NCBI GenBank assembly: GCA_014465955.1
Contig: JACTVT010000054.1
Location: 1 to 14,758 of the forward strand
Source: Eubacterium sp.
GTDB taxonomy: Bacteria > Bacillota > Clostridia > Oscillospirales > Acutalibacteraceae
Reading direction: 5' to 3'
Length of the DNA stretch: 14,758 bases
Part shown: positions 6,904 to 12,640 of the stretch, piece after piece
How positions within the stretch are numbered: position 1 is the stretch's first letter
How the letters are laid out: each line of letters opens with the position of its first letter
Program-made: the position numbers and the translations under genes
The notes under the pieces: generated by a model
Told to the model about the DNA's origin: nothing
Seen by the model: only the letters and a program-made list of their open reading frames with translations
The model's database searches: none

Positions 6904-6958
6904 ATTATATCGGAGTTAATCTTTTATCTGAACAACACGGTTTAACTTTTCTGTTGTT
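6904..6958 (-). promoter_or_regulatory. Likely promoter and dyad of membrane protein/TetR operon
   Basis: On the minus strand, TATAAT (6904-6909) lies 30 bases before the gene, with a weak TTCAGA (6927-6932) at 17 bp. A 7-bp inverted repeat, AACAACA (6931-6937) and TGTTGTT (6952-6958), overlaps the -35 side with a 14-base gap. It is a candidate operator for the adjacent, now broken, TetR protein. A second TATAAT on the minus strand at 6968-6973 has no good -35. Confidence 0.35.
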
Positions 6959-7039
6959 TTCAGAATTATTATAGCATAAAAATTGAATTATGAAATGTAA
7001 TTTTACGGTGATTCGGAAAGTTAAATTAATATTATTTGC

Positions 7040-7068
7040 TTTACATATTGTTACGCAGGAAGTATAAT
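7040..7068 (+). promoter_or_regulatory. Sigma-A-like promoter of the EamA gene
   Basis: TTTACA (7040-7045), 17 bp, TATAAT (7063-7068). The transcript would start near 7075, about 30 bases before the ATG at 7105. This excludes the upstream in-frame TTG at 7036 as start. Confidence 0.75.
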
Positions 7069-7104
7069 GAAAACAGAGTACAGTCAGAAGCGAGATGTAT
7101 ATTT

Positions 7105-7518
7105 ATGTGGGTTGTGTTCGCAATACTTTCATCAATATTTGCGGCGGCAACATCAATACTTGCAAAAATCGGAATTGATGATATTGATTCAAATCTTGCA
7201 ACTGCAATAAGAACTGTTGTGGTTGTTGTTATGGCGTGGGGTATGGTGTTTATAACCAATGCTCAGTCGGGACTTTCGTCAATAAGCAAAAAAAGTTGGT
7301 TGTTTCTTATTCTTTCAGGTGCGGCAACAGGGCTTTCGTGGCTTTGCTATTATAAAGCATTGAAAGACGGAACGGTGTCCGTTGTTGTGCCGATAGACAA
7401 ACTGAGTGTTGTAATCACAATGGTTTTTGCCGCTGTATTTCTGCACGAGCAGTTTACGCCGAAATCCATTATAGGCTTGGCCTTAATCAGTGTCGGTACG
7501 CTTTTAATGGTTTTATAA
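7105..7518 (+). CDS. EamA family transporter, half-size
   Basis: A 137-residue membrane protein with a single EamA (DMT superfamily) repeat of about four to five helices: WVVFAILSSIFAAATSILAK at the start, the TAIRTVVVVVMAWGMVF helix, the WLFLILSGAATGLSWLCYY helix, VVVPIDKLSVVITMVFAAVF, then LHEQFTPKSIIGLALISVGT. Full-size EamA proteins have two such repeats; single-repeat members are thought to act as dimers exporting metabolites or drugs. The start is set by the promoter at 7040-7068; the SD (GCGAG) is weak. It is divergent from the membrane protein/TetR operon and convergent with the exonuclease gene. Substrate unknown. Confidence 0.9.
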   Translation: MWVVFAILSSIFAAATSILAKIGIDDIDSNLATAIRTVVVVVMAWGMVFITNAQSGLSSISKKSWLFLILSGAATGLSWLCYYKALKDGTVSVVVPIDKLSVVITMVFAAVFLHEQFTPKSIIGLALISVGTLLMVL

Positions 7519-7530
7519 AAACTTATCAGG

Positions 7531-7567
7531 AATAAAAAGAGCGTTGGTAATTTATTTTACTAACGCT
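7531..7567 (-). terminator. Intrinsic terminator of the exonuclease gene
   Basis: Stem of 10 bp with one G-T pair (AGCGTTGGTA 7540-7549, TACTAACGCT 7558-7567) and an 8-base loop. Read on the minus strand it is followed by CTTTTTATT, a good U-tract. It may also stop the converging EamA transcript. Confidence 0.75.
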
Positions 7568-7578
7568 TAATTTATAAT

Positions 7579-8109
7579 TTAAAAATAATATGTTTTTATA
7601 AACTGATTTAAATCTACTCCGCCTTCTATGTATTTCAAAAGAATCTCAGCGCAGGCAAGGCTGTCGCTTCCTGCATGATGATGGTTAAGTTTGATACCGT
7701 AATAGTTACAAAGTGAATTGAGTTTATGGCTCATTTTAGGAAGAAAACGTCTGCCGATCTGCACTGTGCACAGATACGGTGCACTTTTTTTCCATGTTAT
7801 TCCGCAATCCCGTAAACAGCATTTGAGAACGCTCATATCAAATTGCGCATTGTGTGCAACTAAAATACCGCTGCTCATAATCGGCTCGATTTTATCCCAT
7901 ATTTGCGGAAAGGTGGGCTTGTCCTGCACCATTTCTTCGCTGATTCCCGTTAATCGTGTGTTGAAATAATCAAAGCCTGTTTCGGGATTGATAAGAGAAT
8001 AAAGTTTTCTTGTGATAATTCCGTTTTCAATTACCGTAATACCGATTGCACTCATACGGTTGTTAAAACGGTTCGGCGTTTCAACGTCAAAAGCAATATA
8101 CCGTGACAA
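7579..8109 (-). CDS. DnaQ-like 3'-5' exonuclease (DEDD family)
   Basis: A 176-residue single-domain exonuclease related to the epsilon subunit of DNA polymerase III. All catalytic motifs are present: Exo I FDVET (D8, E10), Exo II HNAQFD (D91) and Exo III HHAGSD (H144, D149), i.e. the DEDDh type, which uses two metal ions to remove 3' nucleotides. The frame is open from an ATG at 8136, but that ATG is only 3 bases after a TATAAT box. I choose the TTG at 8109, which has a perfect GGAGG 7 bases upstream and gives the usual family start (SRYIAFDVETPN). No polymerase or helicase domain is attached; repair or RNA/DNA trimming roles are possible. It is a single-gene transcript with its own promoter and terminator. 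Confidence 0.9.
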   Translation of the reverse strand: MSRYIAFDVETPNRFNNRMSAIGITVIENGIITRKLYSLINPETGFDYFNTRLTGISEEMVQDKPTFPQIWDKIEPIMSSGILVAHNAQFDMSVLKCCLRDCGITWKKSAPYLCTVQIGRRFLPKMSHKLNSLCNYYGIKLNHHHAGSDSLACAEILLKYIEGGVDLNQFIKTYYF

Positions 8110-8139
8110 ATTTTTTCCTCCATCGTTGGTTTGCATTTT

Positions 8140-8168
8140 ATTATATCACAATTTGAGGGGATTGATAA
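8140..8168 (-). promoter_or_regulatory. Promoter of the exonuclease gene
   Basis: On the minus strand, TTATCA (8163-8168), 17 bp, TATAAT (8140-8145). Transcription would begin near 8133, downstream of the ATG at 8134-8136, so translation must use the TTG at 8109. Confidence 0.6.
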
Positions 8169-8201
8169 GACCGTTATTAATGAATAGTTAGTCAAAACTT
8201 C

Positions 8202-8234
8202 GGCGCCGCAGAACTTTTTATTTTCTGCGGCGCC
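8202..8234. terminator. GC-rich terminator hairpin
   Basis: A perfect 12-bp stem (GGCGCCGCAGAA 8202-8213, TTCTGCGGCGCC 8223-8234) with a 9-base loop, followed by TTTTGT on the plus strand and by GAAGTTTTG on the minus strand. It lies between the exonuclease promoter and a decayed reading frame at 8254-8334, and may be the original terminator of that lost gene. Confidence 0.7.
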
Positions 8235-8253
8235 TTTTGTGTTCAAATAAAGT

Positions 8254-8390
8254 TTATTTGTCAAAACTCGGATTGAAAGCGTAAAAGTTTTTGCTGTTCA
8301 TCCTGTCTGTCAACAGCCTCAGACCTTCACCTCGTCACCAATCTTGTAAAAAATAACAATGACCGATAACTTGAAAACAAAAACAGCCAA
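8254..8390 (-). pseudogene. Possible C-terminal gene remnant
   Basis: On the minus strand one frame reads KLSVIVIFYKIGDEVKV before a TGA. A frame shifted at that point continues LRLLTDRMNSKNFYAFNPSF, then DK and a stop at 8254-8256. The joined reading looks more protein-like than random AT-rich DNA, and a GC-rich hairpin follows it as after a real gene. I cannot name the protein. It could be coincidence. A 17-bp palindrome (CAAATAAAGTTTATTTG, 8244-8260) overlaps its end. Confidence 0.3.
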
Positions 8391-8409
8391 AAGCAATTCG
8401 CTTTTGGCT
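8385..8409 (-). terminator. Intrinsic terminator of the XRE/TM/acidic module
   Basis: A perfect 10-bp stem (AGCCAAAAGC 8385-8394, GCTTTTGGCT 8400-8409) with a 5-base loop. Read on the minus strand it is followed by GTTTTTGTTTTC. It begins 5 bases past the stop of the small acidic protein gene. Confidence 0.85.
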
Positions 8410-8413
8410 TGAA

Positions 8414-8611
8414 TTATTCATCTACTTCAATAATTTCATAATCATCATCGTAGTCATCTTCATCATAATCGCCAGGATTTGACAAATGTAATATTTCAGC
8501 TCCTTCTGCCGCACAACCTATAAGATATAGAGCATAATTCTCTGCATCTTTTTCGGTATCAAATATTTCGTCCTCTTCTTCACCATTGAAAATTATTTTC
8601 CATTTTGACAT
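8414..8611 (-). CDS. Small acidic protein of unknown function
   Basis: A 65-residue protein with a basic-aromatic start (MSKWKIIFNGEEEDEIFD), a central helix (EKDAENYALYLIGCAAEGAEIL) and a very acidic tail rich in Asp, Glu and Tyr (DYDEDDYDDDYEIIEVDE). Similar tiny acidic proteins are common in Clostridia and their mobile elements, usually unannotated. The acidic tail might mimic nucleic acid or bind a basic partner (inference). GGAG stands 9 bases before the ATG. It lies 16 bases after the small membrane protein gene, in the same transcript, and ends at an intrinsic terminator. Confidence 0.7.
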   Translation of the reverse strand: MSKWKIIFNGEEEDEIFDTEKDAENYALYLIGCAAEGAEILHLSNPGDYDEDDYDDDYEIIEVDE

Positions 8612-8627
8612 AGCATATATCTCCTAA

Positions 8628-8921
8628 TTATATTGATTCATCTATTTCTTGTTTACTTTTTAATTTACGATTATCAACTTTTCTTTTTATGCTTTTTACA
8701 GTAAAACCAACAACGCTTAAAACAGAAATAATAATAGCACCATCAATCAAACAGGCGATATAACCATCTATGTGTCCAGTTATATACCCCTCGCTTTTTC
8801 CAATATCATATAAGTTTCTTATGCCTTGCCCCATATTTCCTTCTCCATAGTCGCATAATGTAGAAGTCATTGCATTGGCTGGTTGATATGATGATTGTAA
8901 AACATCATAAGATGTACACAT
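8628..8921 (-). CDS. Small single-helix membrane protein, unknown
   Basis: A 97-residue protein with an uncharged N-terminal half containing Cys3 and Cys23 and many Tyr, Ser and Gly, a hydrophobic helix at about residues 54-75 (GYIACLIDGAIIISVLSVVG) and a basic tail (KSIKRKVDNRKLKSK). The charge pattern predicts N-out, C-in. There is no clear signal peptidase site and no family I recognise. A strong AGGAGG lies 8 bases before the ATG. It sits between an XRE regulator gene and a small acidic protein gene; the palindromes upstream suggest it is the regulated gene of the module. A toxin-like or surface role is possible but unproven. Confidence 0.65.
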   Translation of the reverse strand: MCTSYDVLQSSYQPANAMTSTLCDYGEGNMGQGIRNLYDIGKSEGYITGHIDGYIACLIDGAIIISVLSVVGFTVKSIKRKVDNRKLKSKQEIDESI

Positions 8922-8937
8922 AATAAATACCTCCTAA

Positions 8938-8983
8938 AAAATAAATTTATTTTCTTAACGATATTATATCATTATAAATATCG
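8938..8983 (-). promoter_or_regulatory. Palindrome-rich promoter region of the small membrane protein gene
   Basis: Minus-strand TATAAT boxes lie near 8961-8976. They are covered by an inverted repeat CGATATT (8959-8965)/AATATCG (8977-8983). A 16-bp perfect palindrome AAAATAAATTTATTTT (8938-8953) lies between them and the SD. These are candidate operators for the XRE protein encoded next door. The sequence is nearly all A and T, so some symmetry may be chance; the -35 (TTCCAG) is weak. Confidence 0.4.
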
Positions 8984-9037
8984 TCTGGAACACATAATTA
9001 ATCGGAATAACAACCATTATTGTATTATACCCCCTAA

Positions 9038-9493
9038 TTATTTAAGTATTTTTTTTAACCATCTTGAACTGGAAATTATGGCAGCACTTATGGATGGTGC
9101 AACTGCGGGACTTGCTAAAATAGAAAGAATTGCATTTACTCCTGCTAAAGTGCCATTTGCTATGGCAGTTTTAGATGTTTTATCTAGCATTTTTATAGTG
9201 GCTTTTGCTTTTTCTTCATTTTCTTTTGTATCGTCAGAATCTAGCAAAATATTTACTACATTGGCGAGCAGTTCATTTTCTGGATGTTCAGTAATTTCAT
9301 AATCTATAATTGTACGAATAGCTATATATTGAGTTTTTGACATTTTGCTTTTTCTTGTTTCAATATTGCTAATTGTTTGTTTTGTTACACCAATTAGTTC
9401 GCCGAGTTCTTCACTAGACCAACCAGCAATTTTACGAATTGACGGAAGGCTTTGAGTAAGTTTTTCAATTTCATTCTCGGTATATTTCTTCAA
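9038..9493 (-). CDS. XRE-family HTH regulator with hydrophobic C-terminus
   Basis: A 151-residue protein. Residues 15-60 form a Cro/CI-type HTH (SIRKIAGWSSEELGELIGVT, then KQTISNIETRKSKMS). A charged middle (NELLANVVNILLDSDDTKEN...) leads to a C-terminal hydrophobic stretch (about 108-140: GTLAGVNAILSILASPAVAP, then SISAAIISS) ending in WLKKILK, perhaps a membrane-associated or oligomer helix. The frame is open to a GTG at 9502, but that codon overlaps the SD (AAGAGG). The TTG at 9493, 8 bases after it, gives MKKYTENEI and is preferred. It has a strong own promoter at 9515-9543 and heads the module with the small membrane and acidic protein genes; it likely represses them or itself. Confidence 0.8.
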   Translation of the reverse strand: MKKYTENEIEKLTQSLPSIRKIAGWSSEELGELIGVTKQTISNIETRKSKMSKTQYIAIRTIIDYEITEHPENELLANVVNILLDSDDTKENEEKAKATIKMLDKTSKTAIANGTLAGVNAILSILASPAVAPSISAAIISSSRWLKKILK

Positions 9494-9514
9494 AAGAATC
9501 ACCTCTTGTAAAAA

Positions 9515-9543
9515 AATATATCACAAAACTATATAAGAGTCAA
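9515..9543 (-). promoter_or_regulatory. Strong promoter of the XRE regulator gene
   Basis: On the minus strand, TTGACT (9538-9543), 17 bp, TATATT (9515-9520), followed by AAGAGG and the TTG start at 9493. The -10 flank holds a loose AT-rich dyad (TATATC...TATATA) that could be an operator. Confidence 0.7.
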
Positions 9544-9620
9544 TTATTTTTTACAAATTAAATTTTTATATAATTTTTTTATCATTAAAAAACAGATTGT
9601 ATAGACTTAAATTATTCATA

Positions 9621-9649
9621 TTGACAACAACGCACTAATAAAATATCAT
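9621..9649 (+). promoter_or_regulatory. Promoter next to the phosphatase start (leaderless)
   Basis: A perfect TTGACA (9621-9626), 17 bp, TATCAT (9644-9649). The ATG of the phosphatase is at 9656, about where transcription should begin, and no SD is present. The mRNA is thus predicted to be leaderless. Confidence 0.55.
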
Positions 9650-9655
9650 ATAGTT

Positions 9656-10123
9656 ATGATTAAGATTATGTTTGTGTGCCATGGGAACATTTGCCGTTCG
9701 CCGATGGCTGAATTTGTGTTAAAAGATATGGTCAGACGCAGAGGGTTGGAGAATGATTTTGTAATTGCCTCATCTGCTACCAGTACAGAAGAAATATGGA
9801 ACGGAATCGGCAATCCTGTTTATCCGCCTGCAAAGGCTGTTCTTAAAAATCACGGCATTGACCCAAGCGGTAAAAGAGCCGTTCAACTCAAAGCGAGCGA
9901 TTACGATAAATACGATTTGTTCATCGGTATGGACAGTGCTAACATCCGCAATATGACTCGTATTCTTGGCGGAGATAAGGACAATAAAATCCATAAATTT
10001 ATGGAATACACAGACAGTAACGCTGATGTTTCGGATCCGTGGTACACCCGTGATTTTGACAGGTGCTATAAGGACATTTATGCCGGTTGTCAAGCCTTGC
10101 TTGATTCTTTTAATATTGATTAA
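9656..10123 (+). CDS. Low-molecular-weight protein tyrosine phosphatase
   Basis: A 155-residue LMW-PTP, a cytosolic enzyme hydrolysing phosphotyrosine or phosphoarginine. The P-loop is C8-HGNIC-R14-S (CX5R) and the general acid lies in the DPWYT motif (D127). Length and order fit the family exactly. The phosphotyrosine-ring tyrosines are not clear after the DPWY loop. The ATG at 9656 has no SD and sits at the predicted transcription start; the ATG at 9668 (M5) would leave too short an N-terminal strand. It opens a plus-strand run with AAC(6')-like and other genes. Substrate specificity cannot be assigned. Confidence 0.93.
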   Translation: MIKIMFVCHGNICRSPMAEFVLKDMVRRRGLENDFVIASSATSTEEIWNGIGNPVYPPAKAVLKNHGIDPSGKRAVQLKASDYDKYDLFIGMDSANIRNMTRILGGDKDNKIHKFMEYTDSNADVSDPWYTRDFDRCYKDIYAGCQALLDSFNID

Positions 10124-10258
10124 ATTGAAAAACAGGTATCTGCATATTGATTTTCAAAGTGACATTTAAAGTGCAGAAATTGATACTTCAGAGAGCAAAC
10201 GGCAAACGCAACGGTCATTGGGAAATATTGATAAGTATTTAATATAAAGGGATAGTAT
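10124..10258. other. Intergenic gap without a firm gene
   Basis: One frame is open for about 25 codons (ending NIDKYLI) and another for 23, but neither has a start with an SD. TTGGGA and TAATAT about 16 bp apart could be a weak promoter for the acetyltransferase gene. I see no hairpin terminator here, so read-through from the phosphatase gene is likely. Confidence 0.3.
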
Positions 10259-10693
10259 ATGATTAAAAGAGCAGAAATCAAGGATTTATCTTCACTGGCA
10301 CATATGGCAGTGAAGATGTGGCAGGACAGCAGTGTTTTGGAATTAGAGGAAGAATTTAAAGAAATTATCCCTAACGATAATGCTGTTGTTTTTATAAAAT
10401 TTGTTAATGAAAAGCCAATAGGTTTTGCACAGTGTCAGCTTCGTTTTGATTATGTTGAGGGTACGCAAACCTCGCCTGTCGGATACCTTGAAGGCATTTT
10501 TGTTCTTGAGCAATACCGAAGCAATGGTTATGCCAAAGAACTGTTAATGGCTTGTGAGCAATGGGCTAAAGAAAAGAACTGTTCGGAATTTGCAAGCGAC
10601 TGTGAGCTTGATAATCATAATAGTTATAAATTTCATATGGCAGCAGGCTTTACAGAAGCAAATCGTATAATTTGTTTCAAAAAACATATTTAA
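10259..10693 (+). CDS. AAC(6')-like aminoglycoside N-acetyltransferase
   Basis: A 144-residue GNAT enzyme matching the short (about 145-residue) AAC(6') aminoglycoside 6'-N-acetyltransferases seen in Acinetobacter and others. Family-specific segments are RFDYVEGTQTSPVGYLEGIF (62-81), YRSNGYAKELL (86-96, acetyl-CoA loop), WAKEKNCSEFASDCELDN (102-119) and the end AAGFTEANRIICFKK. These go well beyond generic GNAT motifs. The enzyme would acetylate the 6'-amino group of kanamycin/tobramycin-type drugs; actual resistance is inferred, not shown, and distant members may have other substrates. AAGGG stands 7-8 bases before the ATG. Neighbours are a LMW-PTP gene and a DUF2716-like gene. Confidence 0.82.
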   Translation: MIKRAEIKDLSSLAHMAVKMWQDSSVLELEEEFKEIIPNDNAVVFIKFVNEKPIGFAQCQLRFDYVEGTQTSPVGYLEGIFVLEQYRSNGYAKELLMACEQWAKEKNCSEFASDCELDNHNSYKFHMAAGFTEANRIICFKKHI

Positions 10694-10727
10694 CAACCCG
10701 AGATAAAATAAGTAACGGAGAATTGTT

Positions 10728-11246
10728 ATGCTGATAGACGATAAAGATTTGTATGATAAAGTATGGGACAAGGTTTATAATGAACTGCATTTTAAGCCCG
10801 GCACCACTTATACCCATTCATTTGACAGCAATGTTCCATTTGAAATCGATGATGATTATACTGTTTTTAATGTAGAAAAAATGGACGACGATGCCATTGA
10901 AAAAATGGATAGTATAATCAAAAATATCTTCATTGATGTAACGAAAGAGGATGAACGAATTTATGCACTTGATTGGCAGCATAGTGCATTTTTATATAAT
11001 CCAAGGAATGAAGATGAACAGAAATTTATAAAGGTTGAAGATACGGAATTTTTCAACGGTGAAGGATATAATGCCTATTTCCCGGAATTTTTTCCTGACG
11101 GCGATTATTATTTTTTTATAGATGAAAATTTCAGATTCGGATATTTAGGACATCCATGGCGGCAGGAAGTATGGATATTCGGCAAATTATTGTTGGATAA
11201 ATTTGAGCAAGTGTATAAAGAATTAGGCTGGACTAAGTTAAAATAA
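10728..11246 (+). CDS. DUF2716-like protein
   Basis: A 172-residue soluble, strongly acidic and aromatic protein. The C-terminal block DGDYYFFIDENFRFGYLGHP (about 125-144), then WRQEVWIFGKLLLD, matches the DUF2716 family signature (a GHPW box followed by WxFG). The N-terminal half holds many Asp and Glu (DIDDKDLYD-like openings and KMDDDAIEKMDSI). No enzyme activity is known for the family. GGAG lies 7 bases before the ATG. It sits between the AAC(6')-like gene and another GNAT gene, 34 and 68 bases away. Confidence 0.7.
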   Translation: MLIDDKDLYDKVWDKVYNELHFKPGTTYTHSFDSNVPFEIDDDYTVFNVEKMDDDAIEKMDSIIKNIFIDVTKEDERIYALDWQHSAFLYNPRNEDEQKFIKVEDTEFFNGEGYNAYFPEFFPDGDYYFFIDENFRFGYLGHPWRQEVWIFGKLLLDKFEQVYKELGWTKLK

Positions 11247-11314
11247 ACTTGCAGTTTTTTAACTAATAATAACTTTTTGCAGATATTATCAGTAGAAAAA
11301 AGGAGATAGAATAA

Positions 11315-11815
11315 TTGTTGGAATTAAGACCTTATATGGATAGTGATGCCTGCGTAATAACACAATGGCTAAGAAACGAATATGCCTTTCGTCAATGGAG
11401 TGCGGACAGATATGAGCGTTATCCCATAACTGCCGAGGATATGAGCAATTACTATGCACAGTACAGTAATGAGGATTTGTGTAAATTAACCGTTGTTGAC
11501 GAAAACGGAATTATCGGTCATCTTACGATACGATTTATTGATGATGCAAGAAAGATTGCACGGCTTGGTTTTGTAATTGTTGATGACACGAAAAGAGGAC
11601 AGGGTTATGGAAAACAGCTTGTTTTGTCTGCATTGAAATATGCCTTTGATGAATTAAAGGCGGATAAAGTAACTTTGGGCGTTTTTGAAAATAATACCCC
11701 TGCCATTCAATGCTATCTTTCCTGTGGTTTTAAGACAGTTGAAAAAGAAAATATTGAAAGCTATTCGTGTATGGGTGAAGTTTGGAATTGTATTGAAATG
11801 GAAGTAATTGGATAA
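11315..11815 (+). CDS. GNAT family N-acetyltransferase (RimI-like)
   Basis: A 166-residue GNAT. Motif A is LGFVIVDDTKRGQGYGKQLV with the R-G-Q-G-Y-G acetyl-CoA loop; motif B is VFENNTPAIQCYLSCGF. The N-terminus LELRPYMDSDACVITQWLRN is typical of small-molecule or ribosomal-protein acetyltransferase homologues. It starts with TTG at 11315: AGGAG is 9 bases upstream, and the neighbouring TTG at 11318 is slightly too far. The next gene begins 3 bases after its stop and has no good SD, so it is probably translationally coupled. Substrate unknown. Confidence 0.87.
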   Translation: MLELRPYMDSDACVITQWLRNEYAFRQWSADRYERYPITAEDMSNYYAQYSNEDLCKLTVVDENGIIGHLTIRFIDDARKIARLGFVIVDDTKRGQGYGKQLVLSALKYAFDELKADKVTLGVFENNTPAIQCYLSCGFKTVEKENIESYSCMGEVWNCIEMEVIG

Positions 11816-11818
11816 TTA

Positions 11819-12250
11819 ATGAAAATTTTAATTGATGCAGACGGTTGTCCAGTTGTAAAGCAGACAATCGAAATAGCAAAAGAGAATAAAATTGAGGTTA
11901 TTGTATTTTGTGACACGAGCCACATTATAAACAGTGATTACGCAAAAACCGTAACCGTTTCAAAAGAAACTGACAGTGTAGATTTTGCACTTGTTAATCA
12001 GGTTAACCGAGGAGATATTGTTGTTACGCAGGACTATGGACTCTCTGCAATGGTGCTTTCAAAAGGTGGTAAACCAATCACTCAAAATGGGCTTATTATC
12101 AATGACAGCAACCTAACTATGCTTCTCACCACAAGGTATGAATCAAAGAAAGCAAGAATGGCAGGTGCACACCTGAAAGGTCCAAAGAAAAGAACCAATG
12201 AAAACGATAAAGCCTTCATTGTTTCACTGAACAAACTGTTAAAGGAGTAA
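11819..12250 (+). CDS. yaiI: YaiI/YqxD family protein (UPF0178/DUF188)
   Basis: A 143-residue PIN-like protein of the widely conserved UPF0178 family. The conserved acidic start is DADGCPVVK (D6, D8), followed by TQDYGLSAMVLSKG and the family signature AGAHLKGPKKRTNENDK near the C-terminus. A nuclease-like fold is expected, but no activity is established. There is no clear SD; the ATG lies just 3 bases after the GNAT stop (TAATTAATG), so reinitiation is likely. The gene's own 3' end carries the AAGGAG that serves the next gene. Confidence 0.92.
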   Translation: MKILIDADGCPVVKQTIEIAKENKIEVIVFCDTSHIINSDYAKTVTVSKETDSVDFALVNQVNRGDIVVTQDYGLSAMVLSKGGKPITQNGLIINDSNLTMLLTTRYESKKARMAGAHLKGPKKRTNENDKAFIVSLNKLLKE

Positions 12251-12255
12251 TAATT

Positions 12256-12597
12256 ATGGAAAAAGCTCTTGAAAGAACAAAAGTATTATTGTCAGGTTGG
12301 TGCTGTGATGAATTAAAGGAAGCAGCACAGTCTTGGCTTGACGCTATCGGTACTGACCAAGAAAAAGAGGAAGGAAAGAAATATGTTCTTGAACTTCAGG
12401 AATCAATCGTGACTGTTGATGGAATGCTTGCATTTTTACCAACTGATGAAGCCAAAGCAAAATTTGGCGAAGAAACCGCGAACAAGTTCTATGAACACGC
12501 AAAGGAATTAAAGATTCAAGGCGTAGCAAATTGCGATTGCCCGGCTTGTACATCAGCATCAGCGGTATTAGAACTAAAAGATGAAATTTTGAAATAA
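12256..12597 (+). CDS. Small CxCxxC protein (commonly misnamed Hsp90)
   Basis: A 113-residue protein with a helical N-terminal part (ELKEAAQSWLDAIGTDQEKE), a middle helix pair, and a C-terminal CDCPAC motif (Cys 93, 95 and 98), plus a Cys pair at 16-17. Homologues in Clostridia are often labelled 'heat-shock protein Hsp90' or 'molecular chaperone', but it has no ATPase domain. The cysteine cluster may bind metal or be redox-active (inference). AAGGAG, overlapping the stop of yaiI, lies 9 bases before the ATG. It is the last gene of the plus-strand run and is followed by a hairpin. Confidence 0.75.
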   Translation: MEKALERTKVLLSGWCCDELKEAAQSWLDAIGTDQEKEEGKKYVLELQESIVTVDGMLAFLPTDEAKAKFGEETANKFYEHAKELKIQGVANCDCPACTSASAVLELKDEILK

Positions 12598-12608
12598 GCA
12601 CAAAGATT

Positions 12609-12640
12609 AAGTCTGCGTTTGAACCGCAGGCTTTAATTAT
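12609..12640 (+). terminator. Terminator-like hairpin after the CxCxxC gene
   Basis: Stem of 9 bp with one T-G pair (AAGTCTGCG 12609-12617, CGCAGGCTT 12625-12633), a 7-base loop, then TAATTATT. The U-tract is weak, so termination may be partial. Confidence 0.6.

Noticed and set aside
1501..12597. Integron-like gene cassette array
   Set aside because: Junctions show no GTTRRRY/RYYYAAC attC pairs, several genes have their own promoters, genes lie on both strands, and no integrase is present.
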